From positions 1-7,853 of the forward strand of contig CAMWSA010000172.1 in NCBI GenBank assembly GCA_947176785.1: DNA of 7,853 nucleotides. Direction: 5' to 3'. Of the stretch, positions 1 to 5,224 are shown one piece after another. Within the stretch, counting starts at the first letter, position 1; each line of letters opens with the position of its first letter. This stretch comes from an uncultured Lachnospiraceae bacterium. GTDB taxonomy: Bacteria; Bacillota; Clostridia; Lachnospirales; Lachnospiraceae. The notes beneath the pieces were generated by a model. It was not told the DNA's origin, made no database searches, and saw nothing but the letters and a program-made list of their open reading frames with translations. The position numbers and the translations under genes are program-made.

Positions 1-906
1 CAGCTGTACCCGAAATGTACAATTGCCGGTATTGACAGCAATCCGGAAAGGGCAGAGAAAGTAAGGCTGGACTATGGAATAGCGGTTTACAGAGATATAG
101 AAGATATTTCCGGGCCGGTTTACGCGGCATTTATCTGTACTTCTCCGGAATCACATTGTAAGCTGATCCGTATATGCCTGCAAAAAGGATTTCATGTTTT
201 TACGGAAATCAATCTGATGGACACAGATTATGAAAGGAATATGGCTCTGGCAGAGGCCCAAAAGAGGACACTGTTCCTTTCAGCAACACCGTTGTATAAA
301 GATGAGATACAGTATATCCTGCAAAAAGTCAGGGCCAATAGAGAAAAAAAGGTATATGCGTACCATGTGGGGCAGTATTTGCCGGACTGGCATCCATGGG
401 ACAACTTGAAGGATTTTTTTGTCAGCAAAAAGGGGACCAACGGATGCCGGGAAATATTGGCCATAGAACTGCCGTGGCTTGTTACCGCATTTGGGAAGGT
501 TCAAAGTGTGAATGTCATAAAGAACAATTTTTCCCATCTGGAGATTGAATTCCCAGACACCTATATGCTTCAGCTGACACATACAGACGGAACCATTGGA
601 AGTGTTGTTGTGGATGTGGTTTCACGCAGGGCAGTCAGAAAACTGGAAATATACAATGAGGGCCTGTACCTTGCCTGGGATGGAACACCGGATTCTCTGC
701 TGGAAAGGGATGTGGAAAAAGGCACGGAGCGCACCATTGATTTTAACAATTATATCCACGATGAGAGATACGGCGCATTTATCAATGAAGCGGCGTATAT
801 GAGGGAAGTGGAGGAGTTTTTTGAAGTGGTGAAAGGGAAAAAGGCATTATATGGTTTTGCGGAAGATCAGGAGATCATTGATTTGATCAATAAGATTGAG
901 GGATAA
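1..906 (+). CDS. Gfo/Idh/MocA-like oxidoreductase, 5'-truncated, non-canonical active site
   Basis: The frame is open from the first base and gives 301 residues before TAA. The first in-frame ATG (217) is internal, because coherent protein precedes it: the end of a Rossmann fold (IAGIDSNPERAEK, then AFICTSPESHCKLIRICLQKGFHVFTEINL). The dinucleotide-binding GxGxxG should lie just upstream, perhaps 25-30 residues outside the window. The family normally has an EKP motif after the strand; here it reads EIN (205-213). The usual GGG..D..H segment reads TNGCREILAIELPWL (from 436), so the Asp and His expected for catalysis are absent. Family members are NAD(P)-dependent sugar dehydrogenases or related enzymes acting in the cytoplasm. 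By position it probably acts on a sugar precursor, but it may have lost or altered redox chemistry. The methyltransferase gene follows after 23 bp. Fold confident, reaction unknown. Confidence 0.85.
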   Translation, partial: QLYPKCTIAGIDSNPERAEKVRLDYGIAVYRDIEDISGPVYAAFICTSPESHCKLIRICLQKGFHVFTEINLMDTDYERNMALAEAQKRTLFLSATPLYKDEIQYILQKVRANREKKVYAYHVGQYLPDWHPWDNLKDFFVSKKGTNGCREILAIELPWLVTAFGKVQSVNVIKNNFSHLEIEFPDTYMLQLTHTDGTIGSVVVDVVSRRAVRKLEIYNEGLYLAWDGTPDSLLERDVEKGTERTIDFNNYIHDERYGAFINEAAYMREVEEFFEVVKGKKALYGFAEDQEIIDLINKIEG

Positions 907-910
907 GCAG
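880..910 (+). repeat. Tail repeat, copy 1 (3' end of first oxidoreductase gene)
   Basis: This 31-bp stretch encodes the C-terminus DLINKIEG plus the stop codon and a few following bases. It matches 2428-2458 at 27 of 31 positions in the same orientation. Here it is the genuine end of a gene; the second copy has no matching gene body, so this is the likely ancestral copy. Confidence 0.8.
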
Positions 911-912
911 AT

Positions 913-1645
913 ACGAAAGGAGAACGATTATGAACTTAAACAGTATGCGACAGGACATGTGGAATGAGGCGTATGGAAGAAGAGGTAACATTGTATTCTA
1001 TCCAAATGAAGAAATTGTGAGATTTCTAAACAGATATGTCCGCAAGAGGACGGGAATATCAGACTTCATGGATATTATGCCATTGGAAGCTTCCGAATGG
1101 AGGAACTTTGCAAGCTTAGATATTGGGTGTGGCATTGGCAGACATATAAAATTGTTGGATGAGTTCGGGCTGAATCCCCATGGAATAGACTTATCAAGCG
1201 AGGCCATTGCAGAGGGAAGAAAGTGGATGGGTGTGCTGGACAAGCAGGAGCTGGCAGACAGGATGCTTGTTGCCAGTGTCACAGACTTACCATATGAGGA
1301 TGACTTTTTTAATATATGCGTATCTCACAGTGTGCTGGATTGTATGCCAAGAGACACGGCGAGAAAAGGGCTGCAGGAGGCTTTCAGGGTACTGAAAAAG
1401 AATGGCTTAATGTATCTGGACTTTTATATGGATGATACAAAGGGAGATATGGATGAGGAGGTTCTGTCGGGATTTGATAAGGGTACCGTAAAGTCCTATT
1501 TTACAGTGCCAGGCATAAAAGAATTAATAGGTGGCAGGGGCAGCATCTGTGAGTTAAAAATTATCCGTGCAACGGATGCGGATGGAAATGCCATTGAGTA
1601 TGGATGCAGGGCACATGTGATCGTCAGAAAAAATGTATGACTTGA
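913..1645 (+). repeat. Tandem duplication unit, copy 1 (RBS plus methyltransferase)
   Basis: This segment aligns along its length with 1701-2434. Homology begins at the acg-aaagg ribosome-binding region and ends a few bases past the stop codon at gtatgac(t/c)tga. There is one single-base indel in the leader and none in the coding part. Perfectly shared blocks include one of about 44 bp around 1067 and one of 47 bp at 1375-1421. The retained synonymous identity suggests a fairly recent duplication or continuing gene conversion. Confidence 0.9.
930..1640 (+). CDS. Class I SAM-dependent methyltransferase, paralogue 1
   Basis: This 236-residue cytoplasmic enzyme should transfer a methyl group from S-adenosylmethionine to a small-molecule acceptor, here probably a sugar or sugar-linked amino acid. 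Visible motifs are motif I LDIGCGIG (63-70), which binds SAM; the acidic residue after strand 2, D87 in GIDLS; the TDLPYEDDFF segment (118-127), with D119 near the adenine; and the acceptor-side segment NICVSHSVLDCMP (128-140). The ATG at 930 has a good AAAGGAGA 7 bp upstream. The N-terminal ~60 residues form a cap region before the Rossmann core. It lies 23 bp after the oxidoreductase and is followed by a close paralogue of identical length. The two differ most in residues 128-134, suggesting different acceptors or methylation positions. N- versus O-methylation cannot be told from sequence. Confidence 0.93.
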   Translation: MNLNSMRQDMWNEAYGRRGNIVFYPNEEIVRFLNRYVRKRTGISDFMDIMPLEASEWRNFASLDIGCGIGRHIKLLDEFGLNPHGIDLSSEAIAEGRKWMGVLDKQELADRMLVASVTDLPYEDDFFNICVSHSVLDCMPRDTARKGLQEAFRVLKKNGLMYLDFYMDDTKGDMDEEVLSGFDKGTVKSYFTVPGIKELIGGRGSICELKIIRATDADGNAIEYGCRAHVIVRKNV

Positions 1646-1718
1646 CAGTTCTTTCGGTTGAATCGTCGGATAAGCCTAATAGAAGCGCTGGATAGACAAA
1701 ACGGAAAGGAAAATGACT
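1641..1718. other. 78-bp gap between the twin methyltransferases
   Basis: Apart from the ribosome-binding region at its right end, this spacer has no counterpart elsewhere in the window. It contains a short frame, 1633-1695, whose ATG overlaps the methyltransferase stop (MYDLTVLSVESS... ending in TAG). It also holds a perfect TTGACA at 1642-1647 with no good -10 at the right distance. No hairpin followed by T residues is present. It is most likely the junction left by the duplication. Confidence 0.5.
1703..1710 (+). promoter_or_regulatory. RBS that selects the 1719 start
   Basis: GGAAAGGA ends only 2 bp before the ATG at 1713 but 8 bp before the in-frame ATG at 1719. The second spacing is normal, and starting at 1719 gives 236 residues, exactly the length of the upstream paralogue, whose ribosome-binding region aligns with this one. 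Confidence 0.75.
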
Positions 1719-2429
1719 ATGGACTTAGGCAGTATGGGACAGGATCTGTGGAACGAAGCGTATAGAAGAAGAGGTAACTTTGTTTTTTATCCGAATGAAG
1801 ATCTTGTGAGATTTATAAACAGATATGTACGTAAGAGGACGGGAATATCAGATTTCATGGATATTATGCCATTGGAAGCTTCCGAATGGAGGAACTTCAA
1901 AAGCTTGGATATGGGGTGTGGTATTGGCAGACACATAAAATTGCTGGATGAGTTTGGATTGAATCCTTATGGAATAGACTTGTCCAGCGATGCGATTGCA
2001 GAAGGAAGAAAGTGGATGGGGCTGCTTAACAAGCAGGAACTGGCAGACAGGATGCTTGTAGCCAGCGTCACAGACTTACCATATGAGGATGACTTTTTTC
2101 ATCTTTGTATACTTTACGGCGTGCTGGATTGTATGCCAAGAGACACAGCGGGAAAAGGGCTGGAGGAGGCTTTCAGGGTACTGAAAAAGAATGGCTTAAT
2201 GTATCTGGACCTTTATATGGATGATACCAAGGGAGACATGGATGAGATGGCTTTGGCAGGATTTGATAAGGGTACTGTAAAGTCCTACTATACAGTGCAA
2301 AGCATAAAAGACTTAGTAGGCGACAAAGGCAGTATCTGTGAGTTCCAGATTATCCGTACAACGGATGCGGATGGAAATGCCATAGAGTATAGAAACAGGG
2401 CACATGTGATCGTCAGAAAAAATGTATGA
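1719..2429 (+). CDS. Class I SAM-dependent methyltransferase, paralogue 2
   Basis: This is a 236-residue duplicate of the preceding gene, with 39 amino-acid differences by hand alignment (about 83% identity) and no gaps. All SAM-binding features are kept: LDMGCGIG (63-70), D87 in GIDLS, and TDLPYEDDFF (118-127). The region from N34 to F60 is unchanged. The acceptor-side segment reads HLCILYG at 128-134 where the first copy has NICVSHS, so six of seven residues differ. It is therefore probably an active enzyme with shifted acceptor or regiospecificity rather than a decaying copy. An ATG two codons upstream (1713) is possible but sits too close to the Shine-Dalgarno. The second oxidoreductase begins 31 bp downstream, across a relic of the first oxidoreductase's 3' end. 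The acceptor is unknown; the cluster suggests a nonulosonic acid or its aminoacyl substituent. Confidence 0.93.
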   Translation: MDLGSMGQDLWNEAYRRRGNFVFYPNEDLVRFINRYVRKRTGISDFMDIMPLEASEWRNFKSLDMGCGIGRHIKLLDEFGLNPYGIDLSSDAIAEGRKWMGLLNKQELADRMLVASVTDLPYEDDFFHLCILYGVLDCMPRDTAGKGLEEAFRVLKKNGLMYLDLYMDDTKGDMDEMALAGFDKGTVKSYYTVQSIKDLVGDKGSICEFQIIRTTDADGNAIEYRNRAHVIVRKNV

Positions 2430-2458
2430 CCTGATCAAGAAGATTGAGGGATAAGCGG
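2428..2458 (+). repeat. Tail repeat, copy 2 (orphan oxidoreductase 3' end)
   Basis: This 31-bp segment is 27/31 identical to the end of the first oxidoreductase gene (880-910) but follows the methyltransferase stop directly. In frame with an ATG at 2422 it encodes MYDLIKKIEG and a TAA, echoing the real DLINKIEG terminus. Its GAGGG (2446-2450) lies 10 bp before the next ATG, so the relic probably now supplies that gene's ribosome-binding site. It looks like a deletion scar of a duplicated oxidoreductase copy. Confidence 0.7.
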
Positions 2459-2460
2459 TA

Positions 2461-3396
2461 ATGAAGATATGTATGGTTGGTTTAGGCTCGATCGGGCAGA
2501 GGCATTTACGCAACATAGCCAGGGTGCTGTCAGAGCGCAGCATAGCTTTTACGGTTGAGGCGCTCAGGGTAAAAGGAAGAAAATTAGAGGACGGGTTAGA
2601 TACTCTTATTTCGAAGACACACTATTCGAGCGACACCATGCCCGACGACTATGATGTGATTTTCGTGACCAATCCAACGGTATTTCATTATGAAACGGTG
2701 AAGCAGTTCCTCCATAAGACACGGCATATGTTTATTGAAAAGCCGGTATTTGAGAAATATCGGGAGATCAGCGATTTACATTTGGGAGCCGGTGTATACT
2801 ATGTGGCCTGCCCATTGCGCCATAAAAAGGTGATCAGATACATAAAAGAACTGGTGGGGCAGGGAGCAGGATTTCATTCTATAAGAGCAATATCGTCTTC
2901 CTATTTGCCGGAATGGAGAAGAGGGGTTGATTACAGAAATGTATACAGCGCAAATAAAAAGCTGGGCGGCGGCGTCGAACTGGACTTGATCCACGAGTGG
3001 GATTATATTGCGTATCTGTTTGGACTGCCGGAAAAAATGTATAAACTGGTTGGCCGCTGTTCAGATCTGGAAATAGACTCGGACGATATTGCCGTATATA
3101 TTGCAAAGTACGTTGATAAGATGCTGGAACTTCATCTGGATTATTTTGGAGCAGAGACAGTCAGACAGCTGGAACTCATGGGAAACCGGGAGAAATATAT
3201 TGTGGATATCAACCGTAACACAATAAAAATTATGGAGCAAAATAAAGGGGACAGGCAAATTGATTTTGGACAGGATGATTTCTACCTTACAGAAATGGAA
3301 TATTTTTTTGACTTGGTCCAATTGGGAGAAAAGAGCTTTAATGAGATGGACAGGGCGAATGACCTGATAAAATTTGTGTCGGAGGAGCAGCGTTGA
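2461..3396 (+). CDS. Gfo/Idh/MocA family oxidoreductase, canonical
   Basis: This 311-residue NAD(P)-dependent cytoplasmic sugar dehydrogenase-type enzyme begins with a complete Rossmann signature, GLGSIGQRH (7-15). The family EKP motif is intact at 93-95. The C-terminal domain carries GGGVELDLIHEWDY (169-182), with D175 and H178 where family members position catalytic residues. It is only a distant relative of the first gene in the window, although both share a YLP(D/E)W element (here YLPEW, 148-152). The ATG at 2461 is preceded by GAGGG 10 bp away, inside the orphan tail repeat. Its last codons contain the GGAGGAG used by the next gene, and its TGA overlaps that gene's TTG start, so the two are probably translationally coupled. 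That link suggests a role in forming or modifying the sugar that is then CMP-activated. The substrate is not identifiable from sequence. Confidence 0.92.
   Translation: MKICMVGLGSIGQRHLRNIARVLSERSIAFTVEALRVKGRKLEDGLDTLISKTHYSSDTMPDDYDVIFVTNPTVFHYETVKQFLHKTRHMFIEKPVFEKYREISDLHLGAGVYYVACPLRHKKVIRYIKELVGQGAGFHSIRAISSSYLPEWRRGVDYRNVYSANKKLGGGVELDLIHEWDYIAYLFGLPEKMYKLVGRCSDLEIDSDDIAVYIAKYVDKMLELHLDYFGAETVRQLELMGNREKYIVDINRNTIKIMEQNKGDRQIDFGQDDFYLTEMEYFFDLVQLGEKSFNEMDRANDLIKFVSEEQR
3381..3387 (+). promoter_or_regulatory. Strong RBS for a TTG start
   Basis: GGAGGAG lies 5 bp before the TTG at 3393, within the 3' end of the preceding gene. No ATG or GTG near this point would preserve the conserved N-terminus, so the rare start is well supported. 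Confidence 0.85.
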
Positions 3397-4154
3397 ATAT
3401 TTTATTTGTGATATGCGCAAGGGCAGGATCAAAAGGGGTAAAAGGGAAAAATACCCGGTTGTTTTTGGGAAAGCCGCTGATCTATTACACGGTTGCGGCG
3501 TTTGAAGAGTACAGACTGAAATATAATGCGGCGGATCACATGGATCTGGCTATAAATACCGACAGTGAACTGCTGGTGAAACAACTGCGAGAAACAGGTA
3601 TAGAGTATATATCTGTGGACAGGAAGGATTTTCTGGCCGGAGATCTGGTTGCCAAAAAGGATGTGATCCAGGACACCTTAAAAGAGGTCGAACAGTTAAA
3701 TGGTGTTGTATATGATATTATTGTGGACCTGGATCTGACATCGCCGCTGCGAACGGCAGGGGATATTGACGGAACCGTCAGAACCCTTTTGGAAGATGAA
3801 AAAGCGGATATAGCATACAGCGTTGCCGAAGCCAGACGTTCACCATATTTCAACATGGTATTGCAGGATGAAAACGGGTATTATACCACTGTAATGAAGT
3901 CCGATTTTGTCGCACGGCAGCAGGCTCCCAGGTGTTATGACATGAACGCATCCATTTATGCATACAGAAGAGCCTATCTGCTTGGCAGCCAAATATATGA
4001 GCGCAAGGCATTGATATGGATTATGCAGGATACGGGAATACTTGATATAGACAGCGAAGAGGATTTAAAAATGATGGAAGTGATTGCGGAGCGCTTATGG
4101 TCTGAGGAGTCAGAGTATGCGTCTGTTCGTAAAAGGGCCGAATCCTATCAATGA
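3393..4154 (+). CDS. CMP-sugar cytidylyltransferase, acylneuraminate (NeuA/LegF/PseF) type
   Basis: This 253-residue enzyme should couple CTP to a nonulosonic acid (sialic, legionaminic or pseudaminic type) to give the CMP-sugar used by glycosyltransferases. The nucleotide-binding hallmark CARAGSKGVKGKN spans residues 8-20. The metal and substrate segments VDLDLTSPLR (111-120), RQQAPRCYDMNASIYAY (175-191) and DIDSEEDL (218-225) are all in the expected order. The protein is slightly longer than typical short bacterial NeuA proteins because of a polar C-terminal tail. Translation starts at TTG 3393, overlapping the upstream TGA by four bases, with GGAGGAG at ideal distance. Sequence inspection cannot separate sialic, legionaminic, pseudaminic or even KDO-like substrates, so no symbol is given. 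The adjacent tailoring genes favour an amino-substituted nonulosonic acid. A 70-bp gap separates it from the deacetylase. Confidence 0.93.
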   Translation: MNILFVICARAGSKGVKGKNTRLFLGKPLIYYTVAAFEEYRLKYNAADHMDLAINTDSELLVKQLRETGIEYISVDRKDFLAGDLVAKKDVIQDTLKEVEQLNGVVYDIIVDLDLTSPLRTAGDIDGTVRTLLEDEKADIAYSVAEARRSPYFNMVLQDENGYYTTVMKSDFVARQQAPRCYDMNASIYAYRRAYLLGSQIYERKALIWIMQDTGILDIDSEEDLKMMEVIAERLWSEESEYASVRKRAESYQ

Positions 4155-4164
4155 CAGTATCGTC

Positions 4165-4216
4165 ATATGGAAAGAACGCTGTAGGGAACAGCGGGCTGCG
4201 TGCATATATGGAAAGA
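4165..4216 (+). repeat. 11-bp direct repeat pair in the 70-bp gap
   Basis: The sequence atatggaaaga occurs at 4165-4175 and again at 4206-4216, 41 bp apart. The second copy runs into the deacetylase ribosome-binding site (GAGGG 4215-4219). The first copy, ATGGAAAGA, opens a frame that stops after five codons. This may be a small local duplication or chance. Confidence 0.4.
4177..4193 (+). other. Short stem-loop between cytidylyltransferase and deacetylase genes
   Basis: cgctgt (4177-4182) and acagcg (4188-4193) form a perfect 6-bp stem with a 5-nt loop. No T-run follows, so it is not an intrinsic terminator. It could mark an mRNA processing or stability point at the only sizeable gap in the downstream half of the operon. 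Confidence 0.4.
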
Positions 4217-4220
4217 GGGA
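4212..4220 (+). promoter_or_regulatory. RBS that selects the 4225 start
   Basis: AAAGAGGGA ends 4 bp before the ATG at 4225. This rules against the in-frame TTG at 4084, which would add 47 residues lacking family similarity and overlap the cytidylyltransferase by 71 bp. Confidence 0.8.
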
Positions 4221-4224
4221 CATT

Positions 4225-5223
4225 ATGGGAAATATATCGGGAAATAAGCTATATGTTGTGATGTACCACTATACGAGAGATTTAGCGCATAGTCGATATC
4301 CTGGCATTAAAGGACTTGACTTGCCATTGTTTCGGGAACAGATAGGGTTCTTAAGCCAAAGGTTTCACATAGTTACAATGGAAGAGGCCATTTTAGCAGC
4401 AAACGGGCAATACAAGCTTCCTGAAAATGCTCTTTTATTGACATTTGATGATGGTTACATTGATCATTTTACTTATGCAATGCCAATCTTGGAGGAGGAA
4501 GGAGTACAGGGTTCCTTTTTTATTCCGGCGAAGACATTTGCAGAACACTGCTTATTAGACGTGAATAAACTCCATTATATTTTGGCTGGTGCGGTTCCAC
4601 AAAAATTGTTGGCGGACGTTTTTGAAAGGATGGACTATTATAGGGGAAAAGAGTTCGATTTTCCCGGCAATAAGGAGTTATGGGAGCAGTATGGAACGAA
4701 AGTCGGGCGGTTCGATTCGGGCGAGGTTCTTTTTGTAAAATACATGTTGCAGACAGTACTGCCTGAAGCTTTGAGAAAACGTATAAGCAGTGACCTTTTT
4801 GAAAAATATGTAGGAGTCCCTGAGGAGCAGCTGGCATATGAACTATATATGACAGAGGAGCAGATCAGGACGATGAAGCGCCACGGCATGTATATAGGAA
4901 TTCATGGATATGACCATTATTGGCTGGGGAATCTGCCAGAGGAACAGATGCGGGCGGATATTGATAAAGCCCTGGCGGTAATGGATGGATTTATAGACAG
5001 CAAAAGCTGGGTTATGAATTATCCTTATGGAAATTATAATGACCAGGTCATAGAGTATATAAAGAATCGTGGATGCTGCCTTGGATTTACTACGGAGGTA
5101 AGAGTCGCCGTTTTGGATAGGGACAGCCGGTATAGACTACCCAGGCTTGACTGCAATGATTTCCCGCCAAAGAGCGAGAATTATATGAGAATACAGGCGG
5201 AAGAAATTAAGGAGGATCAATGA
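4225..5223 (+). CDS. Polysaccharide deacetylase-family (NodB/CE4-like) enzyme, probably intracellular
   Basis: This 332-residue protein belongs to the metal-dependent deacetylase family, which removes N- or O-acetyl groups from sugars. Residues 11-18 (VVMYHYTR) match the usual first strand. TFDDGY (73-78) gives the catalytic and metal-binding aspartates D75 and D76. HGYDH (227-231) supplies the two metal-binding histidines. NYPYG (265-269) is the later loop, with Asn where many members have Arg. The interval between TFDDG and HxxxH is about 150 residues, much longer than in a compact NodB domain, implying a largely helical insertion around residues 105-215. There is no signal peptide or membrane segment, so it probably acts in the cytoplasm on a small sugar or nucleotide sugar rather than on cell wall. 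It lies 1 bp before the adenylation gene, suggesting it exposes an amine for aminoacylation (inference). Confidence 0.9.
   Translation: MGNISGNKLYVVMYHYTRDLAHSRYPGIKGLDLPLFREQIGFLSQRFHIVTMEEAILAANGQYKLPENALLLTFDDGYIDHFTYAMPILEEEGVQGSFFIPAKTFAEHCLLDVNKLHYILAGAVPQKLLADVFERMDYYRGKEFDFPGNKELWEQYGTKVGRFDSGEVLFVKYMLQTVLPEALRKRISSDLFEKYVGVPEEQLAYELYMTEEQIRTMKRHGMYIGIHGYDHYWLGNLPEEQMRADIDKALAVMDGFIDSKSWVMNYPYGNYNDQVIEYIKNRGCCLGFTTEVRVAVLDRDSRYRLPRLDCNDFPPKSENYMRIQAEEIKEDQ
5209..5215 (+). promoter_or_regulatory. Consensus RBS for the adenylation gene
   Basis: AAGGAGG lies 9 bp before the ATG at 5225, inside the last codons of the deacetylase gene. This is the strongest Shine-Dalgarno in the window and indicates close translational linkage. 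Confidence 0.8.
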
Positions 5224-5224
5224 T

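Larger units (their letters stand above)
1701..2434 (+). repeat. Tandem duplication unit, copy 2 (RBS plus methyltransferase)
   Basis: This is the second copy of the 913-1645 unit. The homology includes the Shine-Dalgarno region but not the rest of the upstream spacer, and it ends just after the stop codon, where this copy runs into the displaced oxidoreductase tail (2428-2458). Confidence 0.9.

Noticed and set aside
596..802. Plus-strand frame inside the first oxidoreductase
   Set aside because: It is a different frame of a clear coding region with no recognisable protein features.
217..906. First oxidoreductase starting at the ATG at 217
   Set aside because: The same frame is open to base 1 and encodes recognisable Rossmann-fold sequence upstream, so this Met is internal and the gene is truncated by the window.
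1642..1680. TTGACA at 1642-1647 as a promoter for the second methyltransferase
   Set aside because: No TATAAT-like hexamer lies at 16-18 bp; the nearest AT-rich candidate (gataag) is 21 bp away. The hexamer arises at the duplicate junction and is probably chance.
1713..1718. ATG at 1713 as start of the second methyltransferase
   Set aside because: It is only 2 bp from the Shine-Dalgarno, and it makes the protein two residues longer than its otherwise gap-free paralogue.
913..2434. Methyltransferase repeat as an insertion sequence or other mobile element
   Set aside because: There is no transposase, terminal inverted repeat or target duplication; the repeat is a simple gene duplication.
3061..3432. 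Long minus-strand frame opposite the end of the second oxidoreductase
   Set aside because: It is antisense to a well-supported gene, has no family motifs and no convincing context; the same holds for the other minus-strand frames, including 6970-7389.
4177..4193. Stem-loop as an intrinsic terminator
   Set aside because: The stem is only 6 bp and is followed by gggctgcg rather than a T-tract; the operon continues immediately.
4084..4224. 47-residue N-terminal extension of the deacetylase from a TTG at 4084
   Set aside because: It would overlap the cytidylyltransferase by 71 bp and lacks deacetylase features; a good RBS lies before the ATG at 4225.
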